Assembly (NCBI RefSeq): GCF_034347425.1
Contig: NZ_CP133779.1
Coordinates: forward strand, 1,674,001-1,738,000
Length of the DNA: 64,000 bases
Direction of reading: 5' to 3'
Source of the DNA: Undibacterium sp. CCC3.4
Lineage (GTDB): Bacteria; Pseudomonadota; Gammaproteobacteria; Burkholderiales; Burkholderiaceae_D
The position numbers and the translations under genes are program-made. Below, in pieces: positions 19,571 through 27,608 of the stretch. Numbering within the stretch: the stretch's first letter is position 1; every line of letters starts with the position of its first letter. The notes beneath the pieces were generated by a model that was not told the origin of the DNA, searched no databases, and saw only the letters and a list, made by a program, of their open reading frames with translations.

Positions 19571-20816
19571 AACGTAATGCCTCAACAGGAATTAATTTTG
19601 ATGCGGTGCGCGCCGGATAATAGCCGGAGGCGATGCCGACCAAGAGCGAACTGCCGACTGCCAACAGCAAGCCCTGTAATGACACCGACATTTTCAGTGC
19701 CGTCACCGCGGCCAGCACAAACACCACCGCCAGCCCCAGCAAGACGCCGCCGGCACCGCCGAGTAAGCTGATCAGTATCGATTCGAGCAAAAACTGCGTC
19801 TTGATGGCAGACTGGGTGGCACCGAGTGCGCGCCGCAAGCCGATTTCTTTGGTCCGTTCGATCACCGAGGTCGTCATGATATTCATGATGGCCAAGCCGC
19901 CGACGAGTAGAGAAACCGTGGCGGCGACAATGCCGATGAGCGTGACACCGCCGAGTATCCGATTGGCGGTCGCAATGTAACTGGCCATACTCTCCGAGTT
20001 GTAGCGATAGGCTGCCTTGTGGCGCCAGTCGAGTTGCGCGATGACTTGCGCAATCGCGGCAGCGGAGTGTTCGGTAGAACGTGCCTGGCCTTGCAGAAAG
20101 CTGACATAATCGGGGTCGCCGAGGCGTTTTTGTTGAGTCGAATAAGGAATGAGGACGCGCGCACCAGTCTCTTCCTTGCCGGCGCCAATACTGGAAATCA
20201 GATCACGGCTTTTGGCCTGCAGGGTGCCGATGACGACATACCAGTCACCGTTAATACTGATATGTTTACCCACCGCATCATCCGCTTGGTCCAGCAAGCG
20301 CGCCACGATTTCGCTGCCGACCACGGCGACGTTGGCACGTTGGCGGATATCATCAGGTCCAATGAAGCGCCCCGACTGCAGCGTGTCGCCATTGATTTCC
20401 GCATAGTCTTGGTTCACCCCCAACAAAGTGATTTTCAGACTTTGGCCATGTTTCGAGGCGCTCGCCCCGGCTAGCTCACTATTGACCACCGGAGACAATT
20501 TTTCGATTGCACTGTCGGCCAAGTTGAGCAGAGCTTTATAGTCGGCGGTGCTGATGCCGGAACCGGAAACATCTTTTTCCAAGCGGCTTGGCGCTTCTTT
20601 GGCGCGGAACACCCAGAAAGTGCGCAAGCCGAAGGTTTCGAGTTCGCTGAAAATCATCGTGCGCCCTGAAGTGGCGATACTGCTCACGACCATGATGGCA
20701 GCAATGCCGATCGCCACACCGAGCAAGCTCAGACTGGTGCGAAAGCCGTTGTGGCTCAAGGCTTCCAGCGCCTCCGCCAGCATTGCCGACGACAAATTGA
20801 TCCGTTTCGCACTCAT
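19563..20816 (-). CDS. MacB-type ABC transporter permease
   Basis: A 417-residue protein with an N-terminal membrane segment, a MacB-like periplasmic domain (about residues 45-240) and three C-terminal membrane segments with the FtsX domain (ERTKEIGLRRALGAT). The ATPase is a separate gene just upstream. MacB-type machines pass substrates from the periplasm into TolC by mechanical movement; known substrates include peptides and lipopeptides. Confidence 0.93.
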   Translation of the reverse strand: MSAKRINLSSAMLAEALEALSHNGFRTSLSLLGVAIGIAAIMVVSSIATSGRTMIFSELETFGLRTFWVFRAKEAPSRLEKDVSGSGISTADYKALLNLADSAIEKLSPVVNSELAGASASKHGQSLKITLLGVNQDYAEINGDTLQSGRFIGPDDIRQRANVAVVGSEIVARLLDQADDAVGKHISINGDWYVVIGTLQAKSRDLISSIGAGKEETGARVLIPYSTQQKRLGDPDYVSFLQGQARSTEHSAAAIAQVIAQLDWRHKAAYRYNSESMASYIATANRILGGVTLIGIVAATVSLLVGGLAIMNIMTTSVIERTKEIGLRRALGATQSAIKTQFLLESILISLLGGAGGVLLGLAVVFVLAAVTALKMSVSLQGLLLAVGSSLLVGIASGYYPARTASKLIPVEALRYE

Positions 20817-21475
20817 GCTGTGATCCTGCCGTCGGCCAATTCGATGACCCGATCCGCATGCGCTGCCAGCGTCTGATCGTGCGTTACCAGCACGATGGTG
20901 CGTCCTTCATGGTTCAAGGCGCGCAGCAAGCGCATGATTTCCCCGCCGGTGGCCGAATCGAGACTGCCGGTAGGTTCATCGGCGATGATCAGGCTGGGGT
21001 CGGTCACTAAGGCACGAGCAATCGCCACACGTTGCTGTTGACCGCCCGATAATTGCGATGGCAAATGCTCGGCACGGTCGGATAAGCCTACCTTGGCCAA
21101 CATGGCCAGCGCCAGACGGCGGCGTTCGGTCGGCTTGATGCCACGGTAGATGAGCGGCTTTTCTATATTTTTAAGCGCCGAACAACGCGGTATTAAATTG
21201 AAATTTTGAAAAATGAAGCCTATGTGGCGGTTGCGTAGCGCCGCCAGTTCATTGTCGGCCAAGCCAGAAACGTTGTGGCCATTTAGAAAATAGCGGCCGG
21301 CGCTGGGATGATCGAGACAGCCGATAATATTGAGCAAGCTCGATTTTCCTGAACCTGAACGGCCGATCAGGGCGATGAATTCGCCACTGTCAACGCGCAA
21401 GGAAACTTGGTCCAGCACTTGCAGCGGCAGACCGCCGACCAGATACGATTTTTCTATCGCTTCGAGCGCTATCAT
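20813..21475 (-). CDS. MacB-type ABC transporter ATP-binding protein
   Basis: A 220-residue ATPase of the LolD/MacB group with GRSGSGKSS (Walker A), LSGGQQQR (signature) and LIIADEPTG (Walker B). It overlaps the genes on both sides by four bases (ATGA), so it is translationally coupled with the HlyD-like adaptor and the MacB-type permease. Confidence 0.94.
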   Translation of the reverse strand: MIALEAIEKSYLVGGLPLQVLDQVSLRVDSGEFIALIGRSGSGKSSLLNIIGCLDHPSAGRYFLNGHNVSGLADNELAALRNRHIGFIFQNFNLIPRCSALKNIEKPLIYRGIKPTERRRLALAMLAKVGLSDRAEHLPSQLSGGQQQRVAIARALVTDPSLIIADEPTGSLDSATGGEIMRLLRALNHEGRTIVLVTHDQTLAAHADRVIELADGRITA

Positions 21476-22548
21476 GGGTGCCCGCCATCAGTGCGCGGCT
21501 GTTTGACCAAGACATCGGCCGCTGTTACCCCGGACAAAACTTTGTCGTAGTTGGCATCGCCCTGAAGCAGCCGTATGATCTTGCTTTGTACACCCTCTGC
21601 CGTGCGTACATACACCATATCGCGGCCATCTTTTTGATATACCAACTCGCGTGGAATTCTGAGTGCGGCGCGTTCTTCATACAAAATGAATTCGACATAC
21701 AATTGCTGCGCACTGCGCAACTGGCGCAGTGCCTCGCCGGCTTCAATCACAATTTTCACCGTATTCGGGTGTTGCGCACTGCCGGCAAATCTGGCGATCG
21801 AGCGGACGCTGCCGTGGCGTACCGTGCCGCCGTCTTCCTGCTCGCTCAAACTCACTGGCGTACCGATCGAGAGGCGCTTGACATCGAGGGCATCGACATA
21901 GGCGACGATGGTTTTTTCACCGCCGCCGGCCAGGGTCAGCAATTCTTCCGCCGCCGCGACCGACTGAGCGAGTGCCACGTTAATGCCCGACACGACGCCA
22001 TTGATGGGGCTGTACAAAATTAATTGCTCACGCCTTTGTTGCAGACGCTCGTTATCCAGATGGGCGCGCTGCAGCTCATTGTCGGCCAATTCCAGCTCGA
22101 GTTTTTTTTGTCTCAACTCATTTGCGGCAATCCCGCCGACGCCGAACAAATGTTCGAGCCCGGCGTACTCCTTACTTAAACTGGTTTGCTTCGAACGTAG
22201 CGATTGCAGCTCGATATGTTTGCTGCGCAGTTCGATTTCTGTGGCCGGGTCAGCCAGCTTGATCAAGGGCTGGCCACTTTTCACATCCTGTCCTTCTCTC
22301 ACCATGATGGTGCTGACCTTGCTCGCGGCCTGGGCGCGAATACTGATTTGATGATCATCACTCACCACGCCCTTGGCAATCAAGACATCGCGCAAAGGGC
22401 CGATGCTGGCATGGAAGTCTGCTGGCAGCGCGCTCGTCTTCGATGCCGTTTTATTGAGATAGAACAGCGACAGGGTGAGCACTGTCAGGCATAAAACAGC
22501 AAGCTTCCAGTTATTTTTCAGCGGCTGCATAGACATATTATTGGCCAT
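21472..22548 (-). CDS. HlyD/MacA-type periplasmic adaptor protein
   Basis: A 358-residue protein with one N-terminal membrane anchor, a biotinyl-lipoyl-like half (VREGQDVKSGQPLIKL), a coiled-coil hairpin (about residues 110-175) and the second lipoyl half (LYSPINGVVSGINV). It links the inner-membrane ABC complex to TolC. Its start overlaps the CPBP stop. No strong ribosome site is seen, consistent with coupling. Confidence 0.9.
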   Translation of the reverse strand: MANNMSMQPLKNNWKLAVLCLTVLTLSLFYLNKTASKTSALPADFHASIGPLRDVLIAKGVVSDDHQISIRAQAASKVSTIMVREGQDVKSGQPLIKLADPATEIELRSKHIELQSLRSKQTSLSKEYAGLEHLFGVGGIAANELRQKKLELELADNELQRAHLDNERLQQRREQLILYSPINGVVSGINVALAQSVAAAEELLTLAGGGEKTIVAYVDALDVKRLSIGTPVSLSEQEDGGTVRHGSVRSIARFAGSAQHPNTVKIVIEAGEALRQLRSAQQLYVEFILYEERAALRIPRELVYQKDGRDMVYVRTAEGVQSKIIRLLQGDANYDKVLSGVTAADVLVKQPRTDGGHP

Positions 22549-23086
22549 TTTGAACTAAATAATTTCGTATAAAGTGAAGCAGAAACACGCACAGCGCATC
22601 GTTGAGTAACGCATACGCTGTGCCGAGCAAGAGTGCGAACAGCAGCAGTTCGACGATCTGGAATATCTGGGCGCGCAGCGTATGTCGGTGCCAATAGGTA
22701 AATGCACTGGCGACCAGCACGAGCGCCGGCAGCGCTCCCAGTGCGCTGCTCAATGTGCCTTGCAATACCACGCGCCAGATCAGCTCTTCGTGCAGTGCGC
22801 TGAGGGCGGCCCGTTTCAGGTATTGCCACTGGCGTGCGCCTCGCCGCAGCGACGCCGTGATACCGCGCCAATAGGCGCGCGGAGCGCTGCAGGTGAGAGC
22901 GCTGGCCAGGGCAAAGCTCGCCAGTGCCGCAGCCAGATACAGCGGTGTACGCGACCAGTCACAGATCGGCCGCAGCCGCTGATCGCTGGCCACAGCAAGG
23001 CCGAGTATCAGCGCATCGAGCAGCAGACCAACCGGGCCGAACAGCAGCGTCCGCCCGCTCATCAATGCCAGCCAGAGTATCAACAT
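22538..23086 (-). CDS. CPBP (CAAX/Abi) family intramembrane protease
   Basis: A 182-residue membrane protein with about five hydrophobic segments. The CPBP motifs are EELIWR (EExxxR) and a late HFIRN (HxxxN). Family members are glutamic or metal-type intramembrane proteases; relatives in bacteriocin clusters serve in peptide processing or self-immunity. The gene overlaps its neighbours on both sides. A role in trimming the small peptide is inference. Confidence 0.82.
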   Translation of the reverse strand: MLILWLALMSGRTLLFGPVGLLLDALILGLAVASDQRLRPICDWSRTPLYLAAALASFALASALTCSAPRAYWRGITASLRRGARQWQYLKRAALSALHEELIWRVVLQGTLSSALGALPALVLVASAFTYWHRHTLRAQIFQIVELLLFALLLGTAYALLNDALCVFLLHFIRNYLVQNGQ

Positions 23087-23697
23087 GCCGGTGCCGGCAA
23101 GAGGCCGTAATGAATATGTTTGCGCAACAGGCCGGTGGCGTGCTGATGAACGAATTCGGAAAACTCCCGGCTCGTGATGCTGTATACATGCACATCCATG
23201 GCGACACCGTTATAGCGGCGGTGTTGTTTTAAAATTCCTTCGGCGCTGCCGCCGAAACCAGTCAGGCGTAGGGCCGCTTGATTGAAATCGAAGATGAAGG
23301 AGTAAATTTTATTCAGATTTAACTGACTGAAAAAATAATTATTCATCACCATATTCAAATCACCGGCGACCAGCTTGGATCGGTAACTTTCCTCGCCGAC
23401 CAGATAACTGTGTTCGGCATGTCGGTTCTTCCAGTCGATCTGACTCAGCAAGGACAAGGCCACCGCTTGCTGGGTGAAACGGTCGAATACCAGATAGACG
23501 ATTTTATCCGAGCGGTCATTGGCGTTGGCTTGCAACATCGCGCAAGCCTGCTCGTGATAAAACTGCTCCGACATACCAGGCATGCCGCCCATGTTGGTGC
23601 AATACAGTTCAGAGGCCAGCCAGCGGCTGAGCACCGGCAAATCAGCGATTTCGGGCTTGCGCACGACGATGAATAATCCTGCTATTTCAAAAATCAT
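23080..23697 (-). CDS. GNAT family acyltransferase-like protein 1
   Basis: A 205-residue protein with a RimJ/RimL-like GNAT pattern: an N-terminal VVRKPEIADLPVL strand-helix, a central Y.VGEESYRSKLVAG segment, and the late FNQAALRLTGFGGSAEGIL helix that precedes the closing strands. I start at 23697, where ATG overlaps the previous stop (ATGA) and GGAG lies seven bases upstream. GNAT enzymes acetylate amines; in selidamide pathways GNAT-like maturases attach fatty acyl groups to peptides. Which applies here is unknown. Confidence 0.75.
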   Translation of the reverse strand: MIFEIAGLFIVVRKPEIADLPVLSRWLASELYCTNMGGMPGMSEQFYHEQACAMLQANANDRSDKIVYLVFDRFTQQAVALSLLSQIDWKNRHAEHSYLVGEESYRSKLVAGDLNMVMNNYFFSQLNLNKIYSFIFDFNQAALRLTGFGGSAEGILKQHRRYNGVAMDVHVYSITSREFSEFVHQHATGLLRKHIHYGLLPAPAC

Positions 23698-24149
23698 GGC
23701 ACGGGCTCCACACATCCGAATACCAGCAGATCGTGGTAGCGGCCGTTGACAAACAAATGCTCTCTGAGCCTGGCTTCGGCATGTAAACCAAGTTGCAGTA
23801 AACTTTGCGCCTCCGCTGTTTCATGTTCGAAAAGAAAAGAATACACGCGTGCTATGCCGCTGCCGGCTTGTATCGCGCGCAGGTGATGTCGGGCCAGCTC
23901 AGGCTGGGCCAGGCGGCCGCATAATTGCAATTGCATATTACCTTGCTGGCGGTCGAACTGACCCAGTGACAGCAAGGTCGGACGCTCGCCTGCCTGCTCG
24001 AGAAAGTGCAGGGTGTGGCTATCATCGAGTGATTCCTGCATTTCTGAAGCAGAGAAACCATGCAGCGACTTCAACAAAAAATAGCTGTGATAATGGTCCT
24101 GCAATGCGCTGCGCAAGGGCACGATATCACTGGCTTCCAAGCGCCTCAT
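23694..24149 (-). CDS. GNAT family acyltransferase-like protein 2
   Basis: A 151-residue protein related in plan to its downstream neighbour: MRRLEASDIVPLRSAL at the start, a basic QPELARHHLRAIQ segment in the acyl-CoA site region, and a RimJ-like tail (HAEARLREHLFVNGRYHDLLV). The start at 24149 overlaps the LpxL-like stop by four bases; a longer reading to 24248 lies inside that gene and is unlikely. Two adjacent GNAT genes hint at two acyl transfers or a heterodimer. Confidence 0.72.
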   Translation of the reverse strand: MRRLEASDIVPLRSALQDHYHSYFLLKSLHGFSASEMQESLDDSHTLHFLEQAGERPTLLSLGQFDRQQGNMQLQLCGRLAQPELARHHLRAIQAGSGIARVYSFLFEHETAEAQSLLQLGLHAEARLREHLFVNGRYHDLLVFGCVEPVP

Positions 24150-25063
24150 GATGCCGCCTTCACCGGCTCTTTGGCATCGGCATGTTGATACATGGTCCAA
24201 GCCAAATCGGTCCAGCGCTGAAATTGTTGCGGATCTATTTGCACCCAAGTTTCGAACAAACTGGCGATCTGCTGCATCAGACGTGCCACCACTTGCTGGT
24301 TACTTTCGCCACGGTGTGCCGGCTCTGGGAACAAGGGCTGCTCTATGCGTATCACGCGCTCGCCGCTGGCGGTTTCAAAATTAATGACCGGCAAAATGAT
24401 GGCACGGGTGGTTAAGGCTAAGCGCGCTACGCCGCTTTGCATGAAACAATCCTGCCCAAAGAACGGTACTTTTTCGCGCGAGGGAACGCGTACTTCGACA
24501 TCACTCATCATGGCGACGATGCCGCCACGACGCAGAGCCAAATAAGCATTTTTGCCGACATCATCATCAAAGCGCAGCACTTTCACTGCGCCGAATTTTT
24601 CTTCTATCAAACGATGTAAGGAATCTTCTTGAGAATTGGCGCTAGCCATTTTCACAATATTTATTTCCCGCTCGGCTTGCACTTCCATCGCCAATTTTAA
24701 AAAGCCAAAGTAGAAGCTGCCCATGTGTATCGATAACAAAATCACCGGCCGACCGGTTTGCATCACCTGCTGTACTCGCCCGAGATGTTCGATGCGCGTG
24801 CGGGCGAGTTCGGCAAGGATGCGCTGTTTTTTCGCTTGCGCGATCCAGGCGTAATCGAGTTGAAAATTAATTTCGCTGCCTATACCGCGGCGATACACAC
24901 GCTGCGCTTCGGCGGCGCTCAGCTGCAAGGCCGAACGAATTTTTGCCAGCACCCAGGCCTCGTTAGGCTTGAGCTCGCGTACTACTTTGCGAGTAAACAG
25001 CGGCGTGAAAACGAATTTAGTGATCGCTCGTCCAAAATACGGAAGCAGATTTTCAATGCGCAC
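24146..25063 (-). CDS. LpxL/HtrB-like lysophospholipid acyltransferase family protein
   Basis: A 305-residue protein of the LABLAT group. The region corresponding to the catalytic HX4D/E motif reads SIHMGSFYFG: the histidine is present but the position of the acidic residue is Tyr. Later family motifs are recognisable (MMSDVEVRVP, GVARLALTTRAIILPV). Family members transfer acyl chains from ACP. Here an ACP gene lies just upstream, so an ACP-linked substrate is likely; loss of the acidic residue suggests altered chemistry or a binding role. Confidence 0.8.
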   Translation of the reverse strand: MRIENLLPYFGRAITKFVFTPLFTRKVVRELKPNEAWVLAKIRSALQLSAAEAQRVYRRGIGSEINFQLDYAWIAQAKKQRILAELARTRIEHLGRVQQVMQTGRPVILLSIHMGSFYFGFLKLAMEVQAEREINIVKMASANSQEDSLHRLIEEKFGAVKVLRFDDDVGKNAYLALRRGGIVAMMSDVEVRVPSREKVPFFGQDCFMQSGVARLALTTRAIILPVINFETASGERVIRIEQPLFPEPAHRGESNQQVVARLMQQIASLFETWVQIDPQQFQRWTDLAWTMYQHADAKEPVKAAS

Positions 25064-25084
25064 GACGATTCCTTTTTTATACCA

Positions 25085-25342
25085 TCAAACTTCGATTTCG
25101 TAACCGAGGTCGGCGAATACGCGGACCAAATCACCGACCGTACTCAAGCTGTTGAGGCGCGCCAGATAAGCTTCGTCGATGCTGATATTGAGTTGGTCTT
25201 CGATGGCAAACAAAGTCGTGGCAAAACCCAGTGAATCGAGGCCCAGGGTGGCCAGTTGATCCGTGCTGGAGATGGCGCGGCCATCGAATTCAGAGGCATT
25301 GTTTTTAATGATGGTAATAAATTCTTCGCGCGTGATTTTCAT
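25085..25342 (-). CDS. Acyl carrier protein
   Basis: An 85-residue carrier protein with the phosphopantetheine site in LGLDSLGFATT (Ser of DSL) and an acidic C terminus. It overlaps the KAS II stop by four bases and precedes the acyltransferase gene. It is distinct from a housekeeping AcpP, as expected for a pathway-specific carrier. Confidence 0.9.
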   Translation of the reverse strand: MKITREEFITIIKNNASEFDGRAISSTDQLATLGLDSLGFATTLFAIEDQLNISIDEAYLARLNSLSTVGDLVRVFADLGYEIEV

Positions 25343-26562
25343 TCGTAAACTCCAAAAATTAAACTGACATTGTTATTGCCGAAACCAAAGGAATTACTCA
25401 TCGCATAGCGAATTGGCGCGGCATGACTGGCGGCGCTGGCAATCTTCAAATCGACACTCCGGTCGAAATGGGGAATCGCAGTAACACTGCTGGTTTCCAG
25501 CGACTTGACGACATGCAGCGCTTCGATGGCGGCGGCGGCGCCGAGCAAATGGCCAGTCAATTGCTTGGTCGGTGTCATGTGGATGTCGGCTAAGCGCGTG
25601 CCGAATACTGCTTGCATGGCCTTGAGTTCGGCATCATCGTTGAGTTTGGTTGCGGTACCGTGCGGATTGATCAAGTCGATCTGGCTGGCACAGATGCCGG
25701 CATCGGCCAGTGCCAGTTGCATTGCCTGCGCCGCATCGAGGCCGTTCGGTTGCGGCATCACCGCATGGTAGCCGCCACCGCTGGCACCATAGCCGAGCAA
25801 TTCTGCGTAAATGTTGGCACCGCGTGCACGCGCCGACGCGGCCTCTTCCAGCACCAAGATGGCGGCACCTTCGGCCATCACGAAGCCATCGCGGTCGGCC
25901 GAAAAGGGGCGGCACGCTATCTCGGGTGTGTCGTTACGGGTAGACATGGCGCGCAACTTATCGAAACCGGAAAAAATTGCGGGCGAAATGGTCGCCTCCA
26001 CGCCGCCGCTGATCACCGCTTGCGCGCGACCGGCTCGTATCATGTCTAACGCGGCACCGAGCGCATGGCCGCTCGACGAGCACGCACTGGAAATAGAAAA
26101 TTGTTGACCGGAAATACCCCAGCGCATGGCGATCTGATTGACGATGACATTCGGGTCGACCGACGGCACCGTCAGCGGGCTGACGCGTTCCGGGCCTTTT
26201 TCCAACAATCGTAACAGCGCCTCTTCGCTGAAGTACAGACCACCCAAACCGGTGCCCAGACAAATCCCGATCGCGGCGGCCGGCAGCTCAGCCTCGATGA
26301 TGCCGCTGTCGCGAAGGGCTTCTTGCGCGGCACAGAGCGCAAATTGGGCATTGCGCGAAATATTTGCCAGATTCAAACCGCTCAGTGCTGCCAGATCGTG
26401 GGAAATCTCCGCACCGATCTTGCTTTTGTAGGCAGTTGTGTCGAAGCGCGTGAGTGCGGCGATTGACGAACGCCCCTCTTGGAGCGCGGCCCAAAATTGT
26501 GTGACCGAAACGCTATTGGCAGTCAGGCAGCCCAGGCCTGTGACGACAACTCTTTTTCTCAT
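25339..26562 (-). CDS. Beta-ketoacyl-ACP synthase II-like enzyme
   Basis: A 407-residue condensing enzyme. The triad is intact: Cys in SSACSSSGHALG, His in NPHGTATKLND and His in TGHLLGAAAA; the glycine-rich NSFGFGNNN closes the active site. It elongates or primes acyl chains on an ACP. It is the first gene of the leftward run. No ketoreductase or dehydratase is present in the cluster, so it must share those with primary metabolism or make a single condensation. Confidence 0.92.
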   Translation of the reverse strand: MRKRVVVTGLGCLTANSVSVTQFWAALQEGRSSIAALTRFDTTAYKSKIGAEISHDLAALSGLNLANISRNAQFALCAAQEALRDSGIIEAELPAAAIGICLGTGLGGLYFSEEALLRLLEKGPERVSPLTVPSVDPNVIVNQIAMRWGISGQQFSISSACSSSGHALGAALDMIRAGRAQAVISGGVEATISPAIFSGFDKLRAMSTRNDTPEIACRPFSADRDGFVMAEGAAILVLEEAASARARGANIYAELLGYGASGGGYHAVMPQPNGLDAAQAMQLALADAGICASQIDLINPHGTATKLNDDAELKAMQAVFGTRLADIHMTPTKQLTGHLLGAAAAIEALHVVKSLETSSVTAIPHFDRSVDLKIASAASHAAPIRYAMSNSFGFGNNNVSLIFGVYE

Positions 26563-26752
26563 TTCTCAGGTACCAAAAAATTACATGCGATCGTTACTGA
26601 TTTCAAAAGACCGCGATCATAGCGTATTCTATTCGCAAAGAACATAGCCGTCGCGATCGGTAAAGTGGCGTAAATGCACACAAGGAGCCGAACGTTATCA
26701 CAAACTGTCTTATTTAAAAAACAGTAATTTAAATTGTAGCTTTGGCACCACT

Positions 26753-26786
26753 AATTAGAAACTTATCTCTAATTTGTTAATATAAT
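26753..26786 (+). promoter_or_regulatory. Putative promoter with inverted repeat upstream of the small peptide gene
   Basis: A perfect -10 TATAAT lies at 26781-26786. The -35 region is poor. AATTAGA (26753-26759) and TCTAATT (26768-26774) form an inverted repeat across the -35 zone, a likely regulator site. The whole 26563-26873 interval is AT-rich and separates the divergent KAS II and peptide genes. Confidence 0.5.
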
Positions 26787-26817
26787 TGCGCCATCTTTTG
26801 GTGGAAATCTGAACCAC

Positions 26818-26877
26818 ATGAAGGTCCTGAGTACAGGTAATGTTAATTTTCAGATACTTTTTTTGAGAAAAATATGA
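26818..26877 (+). CDS. Possible 19-codon leader ORF coupled to the peptide gene
   Basis: It starts at ATG 26818 after GGTGGAAA and ends TGA at 26875-26877, overlapping the ATG of the small peptide gene by four bases (ATGA). It reads MKVLSTGNVNFQILFLRKI. It could couple translation, or be chance; the peptide is not recognised. Confidence 0.3.
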   Translation: MKVLSTGNVNFQILFLRKI

Positions 26878-27053
26878 AACTCAATTTGCAAAAAACACAA
26901 CAAGGTCCAGTCCTTGCAAAAGGCTCTGACAGCAATGGTCAAGCCTGCAGTAGCGGGCAAATCGCCGCAGCCGGCGGTTGTGTTGGCGGTAGCGGTACAA
27001 TCAGCCCACCATCTGGCACAGTAACCTACACCACATCAACTAATTGCTGCTAA
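26874..27053 (+). CDS. Small Cys/Gly/Ser/Thr-rich peptide, candidate RiPP precursor
   Basis: A 59-residue peptide, not recognised from any named family. Residues 1-20 (MKLNLQKTQQGPVLAKGSDS) are polar and basic, like a leader. Residues 21-36 contain one Cys and end AAAGGC, a double-glycine site. The last 24 residues begin with Cys, are rich in Gly, Ser, Thr and Pro, lack Lys, and end TTSTNCC. Four Cys in all. If cut after GG the product would be a 24-residue peptide with an N-terminal Cys and a C-terminal Cys pair. It is divergent from the acyl-carrier, acyltransferase and exporter genes. Function as a modified, exported peptide is inference from that context. Confidence 0.68.
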   Translation: MKLNLQKTQQGPVLAKGSDSNGQACSSGQIAAAGGCVGGSGTISPPSGTVTYTTSTNCC

Positions 27054-27063
27054 GTAATTAGTT

Positions 27064-27093
27064 GAATGCAAGCCAAGTATTTGGCGTGCATTC
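27064..27093 (+). terminator. Hairpin downstream of the small peptide gene
   Basis: Arms GAATGCA-A-GCCAA and TTGGC-G-TGCATTC pair over 13 positions with one mismatch and a GTAT loop, eleven bases after the stop. The following T tract is weak (TCTTACC), so it may be a terminator or a transcript-stabilising stem. Confidence 0.55.
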
Positions 27094-27608
27094 TCTTACC
27101 CCGTGCGCTAGCTCTTCGCTTGGCCACGGGGTACTCGTTAATACTGACGCAATGTCAGTGTTCAGGCCAAAACTTCCCCTACTTGCAAGGTCCGAATTTG
27201 ACCACTGCTGAGCTTGAGCTGAGCAAGAGTCAGGCTTTTCTCGCACATTTTCTTTGCTAATTTTATTGTCAAGTAACTTAAATGTAACACCGGGCCATTC
27301 AAGCCGTTTTCCGGCCATGTTCTGCTATGGCGAAGGCGAAAGAAGCCAGACCCAAATGGCATGCTCTTGGCCCTCAATACGGCTCAGTGCACAACGAGAT
27401 TTATTTGATTGTTACCGCGGCTGTTACATTTTGCCGGGCGCAAAAAAAGCCGCGATCGAGGGCGGCGTTGGTTGGTATCTGAGTTGGGGCACTGCCGCGT
27501 CAAGAGGCAAGCAATTCAATCGAATGAGCGGTCTATCTTAGAAAACAGGGGAACTGCATTGTTTTGCGTTCCGTCATTGTCAGGACCATTTCATGCTTCC
27601 CTAGGGAA
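27094..27608. other. Intergenic stretch, no supported gene
   Basis: About 515 bases between the small peptide gene and a short inverted-repeat element. Open frames on both strands are short, overlap each other and have no ribosome sites. I see no gene, tRNA or operator; it may hold remnants of lost genes. Confidence 0.5.

Noticed and set aside
26674..26727. A 17-codon frame starting at ATG 26674 upstream of the peptide promoter
   Set aside because: Lies before the promoter, although AGGAG-like sequence is near; no support for translation.
12358..27053. Reading the cluster as an aryl-polyene or resorcinol pathway because of KAS, ACP and LpxL-like genes
   Set aside because: Those need several condensing enzymes plus ketoreductase and dehydratase genes, none of which is present.
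12358..27053. Reading the cluster as a lasso-peptide locus because of the S9 peptidase
   Set aside because: No lasso cyclase or leader-peptidase gene (B/C proteins) is found in the run.
27254..27541. A 95-codon frame on the plus strand between the peptide gene and the MITE
   Set aside because: No ribosome site, overlapping frames on the other strand, odd composition; probably a chance frame or a remnant.
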